The notes under the pieces were generated by a model. That model was not told the origin of the DNA. It ran no database searches and worked only from the letters and a program-made list of their open reading frames with translations. The translations under genes were made by a program, and so were the position numbers. From positions 1,922,001 through 1,986,000 of the forward strand of contig NZ_JZEY01000054.1 in the NCBI RefSeq assembly GCF_000969445.1: DNA of 64,000 nucleotides. Reading direction: 5' to 3'. Positions 20,442-29,771 of this stretch are shown here, piece after piece; position 1 is the first letter of the stretch, and every line of letters starts with the position of its first letter. This stretch comes from Devosia chinhatensis (GTDB lineage Bacteria > Pseudomonadota > Alphaproteobacteria > Rhizobiales > Devosiaceae).

Positions 20442-21839
20442 TCAGCTGTGTTCGAAGCGCGCGACGAGCGCATTCACTATGCGCGACAGCCCGACACCGT
20501 TGGACCCTTTGATCATAACTGCGTCTCCATAGGCAAGGTCGGCGATGATAACGTCTTCGGCTTCTTCGGCCGTCCGGAAATGGCTGGCCACCAATGCTGC
20601 AGGCAACGCTGCCGCCAGTGCTGCCATGTGCGGCCCCACCAGGTGCACACGCGTGGCGCCGCTCGCGCGCACTGCCTCGTTCAGCCCGGCATGGAGCGCC
20701 TCTGCCTGGTCGCCGAGTTCCAGCATATCGCCCAGAACCAGCACTTTGCGTCCTCCGGGGGCATCGACATCGGCGAAAACCGACAGCGCGGCACTCACCG
20801 CAACGGGATTGGCGTTGTAACTTTCATTGATCAGAACCAATGGCTTTTCTGCCGGTCCCAACGGGCGGCGCTGTCCTCTGCCAGCCTGCGCTCGCAATCC
20901 TGCCAACGCTCGGAGCCCCTCCTCGGGACTCACCCCCGCCAGATGCGCCACAGCCAAGGCCGCTGTCGCATTGGACAGCATGTGCCGTCCCGGTATGGCG
21001 AACGTCATGGCGAAACGCTCGCCTGCATGCTGGATCGTGGCAAAGCTCTGCTCGCCGGCCGATTGGGCGTCCAGAATTTGCCAATCCACCCCGCGCGAAA
21101 ACCCGTAGGTCACGATGTTGGCGACGCCTGCGGCCTTTGCAGCATCCATAAGCTGCGTCAGATGCTGGTGATCGGCATTGAGTACGGCCGTGCCGCCCGG
21201 CTCGAGCCCATCGAAGATTTCCGCTTTGGCACGGGCAATGGCCTCCGTGCTGCCCAGCCCCTCGAGGTGCACGGGCGCCACGGCAGTGATCACCGCCACA
21301 TGCGGACGCACCATCTGGCTGAGCGGCCTGATTTCGTCGGGCGCATTCATGCCCATTTCGAACACGCCGAACTGGGCACTTTCCGGTAGGCGCGCCAGCG
21401 TCAGCGGGACGCCCCAGTGATTGTTGAAGCTTTTGATGGATGCATGCGTCTGACCCGCCGCCTCAAAGATCGTCCGCAACGCTTCCTTTGTCGTGGTCTT
21501 GCCAACGCTGCCGGTCACGCCGACGATGAAGCCGCGATTGCGTTGACGGGCAGCCCGGGCCAGATCGCGCAGGCCACCAAGCGCGTCCTGCACCACGATG
21601 CGGCCCTTCCCCTTCCCATTGCCTTCGCTCACAAGAGCCGCCACCGCACCATTGGCAAGGGCTGTGTCGACGAAATCGTGCCCGTCGAACCTGTCTCCCT
21701 TGATGGCGACGAACAGGGCATCCGGGCCCAGTTCGCGGCTGTCGATGGAAATGGAGTTGATCTCGGACGCCTCGACATCCTGGGCGCGTCCGCCCGTGGC
21801 CTCGAGGACGGCGTCGAGAGTGAAAAGGGCTTTGGTCAT
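20442..21839 (-). CDS. murF: UDP-MurNAc-tripeptide--D-Ala-D-Ala ligase MurF
   Basis: 465 residues from ATG 21839 (MTKALFTLDAV); a TTG 63 bases upstream is also in frame but gives an atypical basic leader. It adds D-Ala-D-Ala to complete the pentapeptide. The ATP loop GSVGKTTTKEAL lies near residue 113, the Mur ligase centre carries KSFNNHWGVPLTLA and EMGMNAPDEI, and the C-terminal part NESYNANPVAV. It follows murE with a 102-base gap, an interval without any clear element. Confidence 0.95.
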   Translation of the reverse strand: MTKALFTLDAVLEATGGRAQDVEASEINSISIDSRELGPDALFVAIKGDRFDGHDFVDTALANGAVAALVSEGNGKGKGRIVVQDALGGLRDLARAARQRNRGFIVGVTGSVGKTTTKEALRTIFEAAGQTHASIKSFNNHWGVPLTLARLPESAQFGVFEMGMNAPDEIRPLSQMVRPHVAVITAVAPVHLEGLGSTEAIARAKAEIFDGLEPGGTAVLNADHQHLTQLMDAAKAAGVANIVTYGFSRGVDWQILDAQSAGEQSFATIQHAGERFAMTFAIPGRHMLSNATAALAVAHLAGVSPEEGLRALAGLRAQAGRGQRRPLGPAEKPLVLINESYNANPVAVSAALSVFADVDAPGGRKVLVLGDMLELGDQAEALHAGLNEAVRASGATRVHLVGPHMAALAAALPAALVASHFRTAEEAEDVIIADLAYGDAVMIKGSNGVGLSRIVNALVARFEHS

Positions 21840-21941
21840 CAATGCTCGCCGACGCTTGAGGAAGGGTCGCAGGAGATACGCTTGCCGAGGGCCCTGCCGC
21901 AACCCCTTCCCGCGCCCCCCGAGGAGAATGAGAGGATCCCG

Positions 21942-23384
21942 CTACGTGTTGATCGCGGCCAGCACTTCTTCATGATCGGAGAAATGGTGCTTCGTGGTCC
22001 CGATGATCTGGTAGGTCTCATGCCCCTTGCCCGCGACCAGCAGGACGTCGCCTGGCTGAAGAGCCCGAACAGACTCCCTGATTGCGACTTTGCGGTCGGC
22101 AATTTCGCGTGCCCCCTTTGCACCGGCCAGTACCTCGGCGCGTATGGAAGCTGCTTCTTCGGTTCGTGGATTATCGTCGGTGACGATCACCACATCAGCA
22201 AGGTCGCTGGCAATTTCGCCCATTTGAGGGCGCTTGCCCTTATCGCGATCGCCACCGCAGCCGAAGACCACCGACAATTTGTTCTTGGCATATGGCCGCA
22301 AGGTCGAGAGCGCCATCCGAAGCGCTTCGGGCTTATGGGAATAGTCCACGAAAATAGCAGCGCCATTGTATTCGCCGACCAGTTCCAGCCGTCCCCGCGC
22401 GCCTACCAGCTGCGAAAGTGCTGCAAAGGCGTCTGTCTTGTCGACGCCCGACGACATTGCAAGGGCGGCGGCAACAAGCGCGTTGGAAACCTGGAATTCT
22501 CCTGGGATCTGCAGGTGGAAACTGACTTTCTCGCCGATATGACGAATTTCCACCCGCTGGCCATAGCCCTCCGGCTCAATGGACAAGATTTCGATATAGG
22601 CGCCCTCGCGACCCACCGTCAGCAGCGTCGCGCTGGCTGACAGGGCCGCAAACATGAACTGTTCGTGTTCGGGGTCGTCCACATTGACCACAGCTGCACC
22701 GCCATCCACCAGAAGATCGGTGAAGAGGCGCAGTTTGGCGTTGCGGTATTCATCCATGTCCGCGTGGTAATCGAGGTGGTCGCGGCTGAGATTGGTGAAC
22801 GCGACCGCCTCAAAGTGAATGCCGTCAAGCCGGTGTTGGTCCAGTCCGTGGCTCGAGGCCTCAAGGGCCACGTGGTCTATGCCCTGCGCCTTGAGCGCAC
22901 GCATGGCCTGGTGAAGGGTTCGGGAGTCGGGAGTGGTGAGGGCACCTTCGATGCGGCGATTGGCTGTCTCGATGCCCAGCGTGCCAATGCTGGCTCCAGC
23001 AATGCCGGCATGCTCCCAAATCTGGCGGACAAAAGAGGCTACTGACGTCTTGCCATTCGTGCCAGTGACGGCCACCTGGATTTCTGGCTGCGGTTCGAAC
23101 ACGCGGGAGGCGGCGCGGGCATAGGCTGCCCGGACATCTTTCACCACGATTATCGGCACGCCCGGATCACCCGGAGGCGCCGTGTCCGTCACGACCGCAA
23201 GGGCACCGCGGTCGACAGCATCGCTCACGAACTGATTGCCATGCACCTTGGCGCCCGGCAATGCGAAGAAGATGTCGCCCGGCTCGATCCGGCGGCTGTC
23301 AGAATTCAGCCCGAAGACGGCCCCAAGCCCTTTTTTTGGGCGGGCGCCTGATCCTTCGAGCAATTGGCTAACGCTGAGAGACAC
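21942..23384 (-). CDS. murE: UDP-MurNAc-tripeptide synthetase MurE (meso-DAP type)
   Basis: 480 residues from a GTG start 3 bases after the ftsI stop codon. It adds the third stem-peptide residue. The ATP loop is VTGTNGKTSVASFV, the central motif is HLDYHADMDEY, and the specificity motif TDDNPRTE contains DNPR, the signature for meso-diaminopimelate rather than lysine. That indicates DAP-type peptidoglycan, as expected for a Gram-negative organism. Confidence 0.96.
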   Translation of the reverse strand: MSLSVSQLLEGSGARPKKGLGAVFGLNSDSRRIEPGDIFFALPGAKVHGNQFVSDAVDRGALAVVTDTAPPGDPGVPIIVVKDVRAAYARAASRVFEPQPEIQVAVTGTNGKTSVASFVRQIWEHAGIAGASIGTLGIETANRRIEGALTTPDSRTLHQAMRALKAQGIDHVALEASSHGLDQHRLDGIHFEAVAFTNLSRDHLDYHADMDEYRNAKLRLFTDLLVDGGAAVVNVDDPEHEQFMFAALSASATLLTVGREGAYIEILSIEPEGYGQRVEIRHIGEKVSFHLQIPGEFQVSNALVAAALAMSSGVDKTDAFAALSQLVGARGRLELVGEYNGAAIFVDYSHKPEALRMALSTLRPYAKNKLSVVFGCGGDRDKGKRPQMGEIASDLADVVIVTDDNPRTEEAASIRAEVLAGAKGAREIADRKVAIRESVRALQPGDVLLVAGKGHETYQIIGTTKHHFSDHEEVLAAINT

Positions 23385-23387
23385 CGA

Positions 23388-25124
23388 TCAATATCCTTCT
23401 GGAAAGATGCGCCGGACTTCTGGCGGCACGATCTGCTGGTCGAGCATTTCACTGAAATCAGGCGCGATTCCAAGCATGGGCGCGACGCGTTGCACCACCC
23501 GGCCCGTCATGGCACCGGCATTCCAGCCGGCCGTAGTGCCCGATTGCGGATTCTCGCGCTGCGGTTCGTCGATCATGATCAGCATGGCATAGCGCGGATT
23601 GTCGAGAGGGAAGGCGGAAGCGAAAAAGTTCGTGACCTTGCTGGACGAGTAGCGTCCATCCACGACCTTTTCGGCAGTACCGGTCTTGCCGCCTGCGCGA
23701 TAGCCCTGCGCAGCGCGATTCATCTGCGAGCCCGAGCCGCCGGTCGAGATTGCGTTGAGCCGCATGAGGTAACGCATATAGGCACTGGTCTGGGGCTGTA
23801 ATACGCGTTCATAAAGCTGCTCGGCCTCGGCGACGCTCCGCTTGTAGAGCGTGGGGGCGATATAATTGCCCCCATTGGCAAATGCGGCATAGGCGGCAAC
23901 CATGTGCAGCGGAGAGACCGAAAGCCCGTGCCCGAACGATGCCGTGGCTGCAGCGACTTCGGACAGCTCCTTGGGCACTGTCGGCACACGCATTTCCGGC
24001 AGCTCGAACTCCACGCGCTGGTCGAACTTGAGGCGCGACAGGAATGCCCGGAAATTATCCTTGCCCATTTCCTGCATGATGCGGATGGTGCCGATATTGG
24101 AGGAATATTTGTAGACCTCTGGCAGGCTGAGAATGCGGTTCTTGCCGTGGAAATCGCTGATCGTATACCGGCCGAAACGCACGCCATAGCGGGCATCAAA
24201 CTGGTCGGTCATCCGCACAGCGCCAGCATCAAGCGCACCGGCTAGCGTGACGGTCTTGAAAATCGAACCCGGCTCGAAAATGCCCGAGGTGATGCGGTTG
24301 AAAGTATCTTTGACCAGCGCCGTGGCGGGCTCGTTCGGGTTGAAATCCGGCAAGGATGCCAGCGCAATGACCTCGCCTGAATAGATGTCCATGATGACGC
24401 CGGCTGCCGCGATCGACTGGTAGCGCTGCATGGCATCGGTCAGTTCGTTGTGCAGCACGTGCTGCACGCGCATGTCGACAGAAAGATCGACCGGCGTCAG
24501 CGCATTACCGCGCGCCAAGCCCAATTCCTGAAGCAAGGCCAGGGAATCGTTATCCATGGCCCGCTCGATGCCCGAAATGCCCTGGTTATCGACATTGGTC
24601 GAGCCCAGGATATGGGCGGCTTCGTTCATGCCGGGATAAAACCGCTTGGACTCGGTGATGAAGTCGATTCCCGGGATACCAAGGCGCATTACCTGCTCCT
24701 GGATAGCCGGGGTGAGTTCGCGCTGCACCCAGACAAAGCCACGGTCTCCGCTCAGACGATTGCGCAGCCATTCTTCGCTGAGATTGGGAAGAACGGTGCG
24801 CAGCTTCTGCACGGCCTCTTCGACGTCGATGATCCTGCGTGGCTCTGCGTAAAGCGAGGGCACGCGGATATCGAGCGCCATTTCGAGCCCGTTCCGGTCC
24901 AGGATCGGCGGCCGGCTGGCTTGGATAGCATCCCGGGTCTGGCCCTCGATCGTCTGGTCGGTTTCCACCATGCCCAATTGCACGAGACGTCCTCCGACCA
25001 GCAGGAAGCCGAGCAGAACCCCCAGGATCATCCAGCGGATGCGGGCTTGCGTAAGGTTGCCACGCTGCTTGCGGGCGCCGTCGAGCGCGATCGTGGGCGT
25101 GTAATCCTCCGTAGCGACGGCCAT
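23388..25124 (-). CDS. ftsI: Peptidoglycan D,D-transpeptidase FtsI (PBP3)
   Basis: 578 residues. A short cytoplasmic tail, one membrane anchor (about residues 31-51), a dimerisation domain, then the transpeptidase: SxxK as SIFK (Ser 287 nucleophile), SxN as SSN (341-343) and KTG (480-482). It cross-links septal peptidoglycan as partner of FtsW. Its start shares one base with the ftsL stop (TAATG), so the two are coupled. Confidence 0.97.
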   Translation of the reverse strand: MAVATEDYTPTIALDGARKQRGNLTQARIRWMILGVLLGFLLVGGRLVQLGMVETDQTIEGQTRDAIQASRPPILDRNGLEMALDIRVPSLYAEPRRIIDVEEAVQKLRTVLPNLSEEWLRNRLSGDRGFVWVQRELTPAIQEQVMRLGIPGIDFITESKRFYPGMNEAAHILGSTNVDNQGISGIERAMDNDSLALLQELGLARGNALTPVDLSVDMRVQHVLHNELTDAMQRYQSIAAAGVIMDIYSGEVIALASLPDFNPNEPATALVKDTFNRITSGIFEPGSIFKTVTLAGALDAGAVRMTDQFDARYGVRFGRYTISDFHGKNRILSLPEVYKYSSNIGTIRIMQEMGKDNFRAFLSRLKFDQRVEFELPEMRVPTVPKELSEVAAATASFGHGLSVSPLHMVAAYAAFANGGNYIAPTLYKRSVAEAEQLYERVLQPQTSAYMRYLMRLNAISTGGSGSQMNRAAQGYRAGGKTGTAEKVVDGRYSSSKVTNFFASAFPLDNPRYAMLIMIDEPQRENPQSGTTAGWNAGAMTGRVVQRVAPMLGIAPDFSEMLDQQIVPPEVRRIFPEGY

Positions 25125-25507
25125 TACTCGATACCCTCAAGTTCAAGGATTGCATCGATGGGGTCGATGCCTTGCGCGATCGCCTCGAAAAGCGCGTCCA
25201 TGGCCGCGCTGTCGGGCTTGGCAGGCCGCATCGGCAGCGCGGTGAACGAGCCGAACTGCTCCTGCGTGACCTGCGCGATCTGCAACTCCGCTTCGTGCCG
25301 GCGGACGATCGGATCGATATGGCCCGGCTGATTGAGCACCGCCCAGTCGGCCTTGAGCAGGGAGAGCTGTCCTTCCTGCTCGGAGATCAACGCGGTCAGC
25401 GCCGTGCGCTCGGACGCCGTGCCTTCAATGGAGAACTTGAGCGCATAGACGCTGGCCAGCATGACGATGGATGCCAGGATCAGGATGATATTGATGGTGC
25501 GGATCAT
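25124..25507 (-). CDS. ftsL: Cell division protein FtsL
   Basis: 127 residues. A very short cytoplasmic end, one membrane segment (residues about 3-24, INIILILASIVMLASVYAL) and a periplasmic helix with heptad pattern (SERTALTALISEQEGQLSLLKADWAVLN). This is the bitopic FtsL/FtsB-like form found between rsmH and ftsI; it activates FtsW-FtsI. The tail after residue 85 is acidic and not conserved to my knowledge. It overlaps rsmH by 4 bases. Confidence 0.9.
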   Translation of the reverse strand: MIRTINIILILASIVMLASVYALKFSIEGTASERTALTALISEQEGQLSLLKADWAVLNQPGHIDPIVRRHEAELQIAQVTQEQFGSFTALPMRPAKPDSAAMDALFEAIAQGIDPIDAILELEGIE

Positions 25508-26505
25508 GCAGCACCTCCGATTCTGGGGACACTGAGCCCCGTCTCATCGACCGGGCGGGCTTTCTCTCCAGTGCGAACCGCACTGCGCAAAACGGCTGAG
25601 CGGGCACGCGGATTGCGCTTCAACTCGTCCGGACCAGCCTTGAGGGCCTTGGCAACGGGCTTCCAACGCCTTGGTACACTCTCGGTCTGCGGCAGGTGCC
25701 GCGAGGTCGCAGGTCCACCTTTTTCGGGGTCGAAGAAGCGCTTTACGATGCGATCTTCGAGGGAATGGAAGCTGACCACGGCCAGCCGCCCGCCCACATC
25801 GAGCAACCGTTCGGCGGCAAACAGTCCCTCGACCAATTGTTCGAATTCGGCATTCACCGCGATCCGCAACGCCTGGAACGAGCGGGTAGCCGGATGCGCG
25901 TCTCCGGGCTTGCGACCAATGGCCTTCTCGATGATGCGGGCCAGCTGCAGCGTATTTGTAATCGGCCCATCCTGCCGCGCGGCGACGATGAACTGCGCAA
26001 TGCGGCGGGATTTGCGCTCCTCGCCAAAGGCATAAAGCAGATTGGCCAAGGCCTCCTGGTCGAGATCGTTCACAAGATCGGCTGCGCTTGTGCCGGACTG
26101 GCTCATGCGCATGTCGAGCGGCCCTTCACGCATGAACGAAAAGCCGCGATCCGCTTCGTCCAGTTGCATTGAGGAAACGCCGATATCGAGCACAACCCCG
26201 TCGACCGGCCCAAAGGCGGCCGCAACGCTGTCGAGTTCGGAAAACGTGCCCGCGACGAAGGTGAACGTGTCGGGAAATTCTGCCTTCAGTGCAGCAACAT
26301 GCGGCGCTACATTCGGATCGCGGTCAATGCCAATGACATGCGCGCCAGCGGACAGCAGGGCGCGGGAATAGCCCCCTGCCCCGAATGTGCCATCCACAAT
26401 GCGGCTGCCGACCCCGGGCGACAATGCCGCCAGCACCTCGGCGAGCAAGACGGGAACATGGGGTCCCTCTGTCGCTTCGGTTTCGGGCAGGGATAATTTG
26501 CCCAT
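25504..26505 (-). CDS. rsmH: 16S rRNA m4C1402 methyltransferase RsmH (MraW)
   Basis: 333 residues from ATG 26505 (MGKLSLPETE), which has a GGAG upstream; the frame stays open to 26619 but the extra 38 residues are not family-like. Methylates N4 of C1402 in the ribosomal P site using SAM. Motifs are HVPVLLAEVL, the SAM-binding GTFGAGGYSRALL and DRDPNV, GVSSMQLDEADRGFSF and the C-terminal FHSLEDRIVKRFF. It opens the dcw cluster; mraZ, normally directly upstream, is absent and a divergent sensor kinase gene lies there instead. Confidence 0.95.
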   Translation of the reverse strand: MGKLSLPETEATEGPHVPVLLAEVLAALSPGVGSRIVDGTFGAGGYSRALLSAGAHVIGIDRDPNVAPHVAALKAEFPDTFTFVAGTFSELDSVAAAFGPVDGVVLDIGVSSMQLDEADRGFSFMREGPLDMRMSQSGTSAADLVNDLDQEALANLLYAFGEERKSRRIAQFIVAARQDGPITNTLQLARIIEKAIGRKPGDAHPATRSFQALRIAVNAEFEQLVEGLFAAERLLDVGGRLAVVSFHSLEDRIVKRFFDPEKGGPATSRHLPQTESVPRRWKPVAKALKAGPDELKRNPRARSAVLRSAVRTGEKARPVDETGLSVPRIGGAA

Positions 26506-26704
26506 ATCAGCCACAACTCCACTCCCGGACAAATAGCCGGATACATAAACTCCAACCGAACTTGCCACGGCGACGCTTAAGATTCTGTTTCCCATTCGCG
26601 GACGGCAATTTCCCGACAAAGCTACGGAAAACAGGGCAACTTAACATATGCATATTGCCCTCCGATCACGTTCAGGCGATGAAGAGCGCCGAACCGGAGG
26701 CGAA

Positions 26705-28201
26705 ATGCCGATCACCAGCAAGACATTCGTGCGCTCGACAGCCCTGCTGCTGCTGGTGGGTTTGCTGACCTTGCTCGGTATCGTGGGCACCAATGTGTGG
26801 CTGGTCGAACGCTCGCAGGTCTATTTTGACGAAGTGCTCGAAGGGCGTATCGCAAGACGGGTAGCCATTGAATTGCGCACCAGTTTGCAGGACGCCGAAA
26901 CCGGCCAGCGCGGTTATCTTATTACCCTCGACCCCGATTATCTTGATCCATACGAAAACGCCCTCGAGCAAATCGACGACCAGCTGGTCGAGTTAAAGCG
27001 TGTCCTGGCGCCCTATCCCGAAGCGGAAGCCCCCGTCGCCCAGCTCGAGGCGGACATCGCGCTCAAGCTGGATGAAATGAGCGATACGATCGTCCTTGCC
27101 CAATCTGGTGACGTTCAGGGCGCTTTCGAGCAGGTTCGCACCGACCGCGGCAAGGAGGCAATGGACTCCACACGCCTCTTCATCAACGCGCTGATCGAGG
27201 CCATCGACAATCGTCTCGTCGAGGGCGTCGCCAACCAACGCAACACCACCACGGCACTGCGCTGGGTTTCGATTGGCGGCGGCATCATCATTCTTCTCGT
27301 CCTAGGCGGTGCGATCTGGGCCGTACTCAGTTACACCCAGGAACTGGCCCGTGCCCGCAATGCTGTCGAAGAGGCCAACGCCAGCCTTGAGGACCGGGTC
27401 AAGGAGCGTACGTCCGACCTTGGCCGCGCCAATGAGGAAATTCAACGCTTCGCCTACATCGTCACCCACGATCTGCGTGCGCCGCTGGTCAATATCATGG
27501 GCTTTACCAGCGAGCTCGAGACCAGTGTGGAATCGGTCAAGGCTTACATGCAATCAAGGCCCGCCGAAGAAGACGATCCGACGGCAGGGGATGCCCGGCT
27601 GGCAGCCACCGAAGACTTACCGGAGGCGATCACGTTCATTCGCGCGGCCACGCGCAAGATGGACGGGCTGATCAACGCTATTCTCAAGATTTCTCGCGAA
27701 GGGCGCCGCCAGCTCAAGGCGGAATCAGTAGATGTCGCCGAGATTGCTGAAAACAGTGCCGCAGCCGTCCATCATCAGGTGGCTGACAATGACGGTGAAA
27801 TCACCACCGATATTCGCATCGGCAAGATCATTACCGACAAGCTCTCGATCGAGCAGGTCCTGGGCAACATGCTCGACAACGCGGTCAAGTATCAGCAGCC
27901 CGGCCGCCCCCTTCGCGTCAGGATCAGTGCCCGTCATGTTCCGGGCAATCGCGTCCTGATCGAAGTAGAAGATAATGGTCGCGGCATTGCCGAGACCGAC
28001 CACGAGCGCGTGTTCGAACTGTTCCGCCGTTCCGGTTCGCAGAACCATCCGGGTGAAGGCATCGGCCTGGCCCATGTGCGGACCATGGTCCGCAGTCTGG
28101 GCGGCGACGTCACTCTCAAATCGAAGTTGGGCGAAGGCACCACCTTCATCATCAATCTGCCGCGCGATCTGCGGTTCTACCTGGGGAATTCCAGCTCATG
28201 A
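26705..28201 (+). CDS. CHASE3-domain sensor histidine kinase
   Basis: 498 residues from ATG 26705 (CCGGAGG upstream); an earlier in-frame start at 26648 lacks such a site. Two membrane segments (residues about 12-33 and 186-208) flank a periplasmic CHASE3 domain with the SLQDAETGQRGYLIT signature. A coiled linker leads to the HisKA box RFAYIVTHDLRAPL with phospho-His 255, then a HATPase_c domain with NMLDNAVKY, EDNGRGI and GEGIGLAHV. The H-box form resembles phytochrome-type kinases that pair with Rcp1-like receivers, and such a receiver overlaps the 3' end by 4 bases. The stimulus is unknown. Confidence 0.93.
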   Translation: MPITSKTFVRSTALLLLVGLLTLLGIVGTNVWLVERSQVYFDEVLEGRIARRVAIELRTSLQDAETGQRGYLITLDPDYLDPYENALEQIDDQLVELKRVLAPYPEAEAPVAQLEADIALKLDEMSDTIVLAQSGDVQGAFEQVRTDRGKEAMDSTRLFINALIEAIDNRLVEGVANQRNTTTALRWVSIGGGIIILLVLGGAIWAVLSYTQELARARNAVEEANASLEDRVKERTSDLGRANEEIQRFAYIVTHDLRAPLVNIMGFTSELETSVESVKAYMQSRPAEEDDPTAGDARLAATEDLPEAITFIRAATRKMDGLINAILKISREGRRQLKAESVDVAEIAENSAAAVHHQVADNDGEITTDIRIGKIITDKLSIEQVLGNMLDNAVKYQQPGRPLRVRISARHVPGNRVLIEVEDNGRGIAETDHERVFELFRRSGSQNHPGEGIGLAHVRTMVRSLGGDVTLKSKLGEGTTFIINLPRDLRFYLGNSSS

Positions 28202-28641
28202 ATAACGCACGCCCGGTCACTATCATCATGATCGAAGACGATGAAGGCCATGCCCGCCTCATCGAAAAGAACATTCGCCGCGCCGGTGTCGCCAACGAGA
28301 TCGTCCCCTTCACCAATGGCACCGACGCCCTGTCCTATCTCTTCGGGGAAGACGGTACGGGCATGATCAATACCGGCCGGCAGCTTCTCGTCCTGCTGGA
28401 CCTCAATCTTCCTGACATGACCGGCATCGACATTCTCGAGAAGGTCAAAGCCAATGAGCATACCCGCCGCTCTCCAGTCGTCGTCTTGACAACCACCGAC
28501 GACCAGCGCGAAATCCAGCGCTGTTACGACCTCGGCGCCAATGTCTACATCACCAAGCCGGTGGACTATGATGGCTTTGCCAACGCCATCAAGCAATTGG
28601 GTCTCTTCTTCTCTGTCATGCAGATTCCCGAGGCCGAATAG
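28198..28641 (+). CDS. Stand-alone response regulator receiver (Rcp1-like)
   Basis: 147 residues, one receiver domain and no output domain. Acidic pocket EDDE (13-16), phospho-Asp 68 in LLDLNLPDMTG, Thr in VVLTTTDD and Lys in YITKPV are all present. The loop between strands is long, as in Rcp1-type receivers partnered with phytochrome-like kinases. It overlaps the upstream kinase by 4 bases and precedes a receiver-kinase fusion by 6, so it could carry phosphate between the two. Confidence 0.93.
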   Translation: MNNARPVTIIMIEDDEGHARLIEKNIRRAGVANEIVPFTNGTDALSYLFGEDGTGMINTGRQLLVLLDLNLPDMTGIDILEKVKANEHTRRSPVVVLTTTDDQREIQRCYDLGANVYITKPVDYDGFANAIKQLGLFFSVMQIPEAE

Positions 28642-28647
28642 AACATT

Positions 28648-29679
28648 ATGCCAAACCGCACGCCGCATGTTCTTTACATCGATGACGATCCGGGTCTCAC
28701 GCGCCTGGTCGAGAAAGCCATGCAGCGTCGCGGTTACGTCTTCAGCCAGGCTGACGACGCCGACTCGGGTCTCGACATCATCGGCAAGGGTGGCATCGAT
28801 GTCGTGGCACTGGACCATTACCTGTCCACCGGGACGGGCCTTGACCTGTTGCAGAAGCTCGAGGGCATGCCCGACCGTCCCGCTGTAGTCTATGTGACCG
28901 GCTCTGCGGAAATGGCGATTGCCGTTGCTGCGCTTAAAGCCGGGGCCAATGATTTCGTACCAAAGTCTGGCACCGAGGAGTTCATGGAACTGCTCTTGGC
29001 CGCTATCGACCAGGCCATTGCCAATGTGCGGCTTGCCCGCGCCAAGGCGACTGCTGAACGCGAGATGCAGGACGCTCGCGAACGCGCCGAAATGCTGCTG
29101 GGGGAGGTCAACCACCGCGTCGCCAACTCCTTGGCAATGGTTGCGGCCTTGGTCGGACTGCAGGCAAATGCCGTGGAAGATCTCGAAGCCAAGCGCGCAC
29201 TGAGCGAAACGCAGGCGCGCATCCAGGCAATTGCAGGGGTCCACCGCCACCTCTACACGTCCGACGACACCCGCTGGGTACAGATCGGCGACTACCTCAA
29301 TAGCCTGATCGGTGAACTCGAAAACACGATGCAGGCCGAAAACCGCACGCCCAGCATCCGAGTGCATGTGGACGGCTTCCTCATGGGCACCGAGAAGGTG
29401 GCTTCGCTTGGCGTCATTGTCACCGAGCTGGTTACCAATGCGCTGAAATACGCCTATGCGGACCGTGATCCCGGTGAAGTCCGGGTGCATATGGCGCGCG
29501 AGGGCGACAAGGTGCGCCTGGTAGTGGAAGACGACGGCATCGGCTGGAAGGGCGTCGGCAAGCCTCAGGGCACCGGTCTGGGCTCGCGAATCGTGCGCGC
29601 GATGGCGCATAGCCTGGAAGCCGAAATCGCCTATGCCGACGGCCCCGGCACCAAGGTATTGGTCACCTTCGCCGCGTGA
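28648..29679 (+). CDS. Receiver-HisKA_2/HWE histidine kinase fusion
   Basis: 343 residues, soluble. An N-terminal receiver (residues 5-125) with phospho-Asp 56 in VVALDHYLSTGTG, then a kinase with the HisKA_2-type H-box LLGEVNHRVANSLAMV (His 156) and a HATPase domain (VIVTELVTNALKYA, EDDGIGW, TGLGSRIVRAMAHSL). A receiver as input domain means this kinase is probably controlled by phosphorylation from the operon's first kinase, instead of sensing a ligand directly. Kinases of this group often feed the alphaproteobacterial PhyR general stress pathway; that link is only suggested here. Confidence 0.9.
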   Translation: MPNRTPHVLYIDDDPGLTRLVEKAMQRRGYVFSQADDADSGLDIIGKGGIDVVALDHYLSTGTGLDLLQKLEGMPDRPAVVYVTGSAEMAIAVAALKAGANDFVPKSGTEEFMELLLAAIDQAIANVRLARAKATAEREMQDARERAEMLLGEVNHRVANSLAMVAALVGLQANAVEDLEAKRALSETQARIQAIAGVHRHLYTSDDTRWVQIGDYLNSLIGELENTMQAENRTPSIRVHVDGFLMGTEKVASLGVIVTELVTNALKYAYADRDPGEVRVHMAREGDKVRLVVEDDGIGWKGVGKPQGTGLGSRIVRAMAHSLEAEIAYADGPGTKVLVTFAA

Positions 29680-29734
29680 TCAAAGCACCTCCCGCAAGGG
29701 CAGGTCGTTTCTGCCATAAAAATGTGGCCCAATG

Positions 29735-29764
29735 AAAACACGGCCGGGACAAGCCCGGCCGTGT
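29735..29764. terminator. Bidirectional terminator between convergent genes
   Basis: A perfect 11-bp stem (ACACGGCCGGG 29738-29748 and its complement at 29754-29764) with a 5-base loop. On the minus strand it ends in TTTT, just after the carboxynorspermidine dehydrogenase gene; on the plus strand it follows the kinase gene by 58 bases, with only GTT after the stem. Confidence 0.88.
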
Positions 29765-29771
29765 TGGATGC

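Noticed and set aside
26506..26640. TGGGA/CGGGA elements upstream of rsmH resembling MraZ boxes
   Set aside because: Only two units 21 bases apart instead of the usual three or more at 10-base steps, and mraZ itself is absent.
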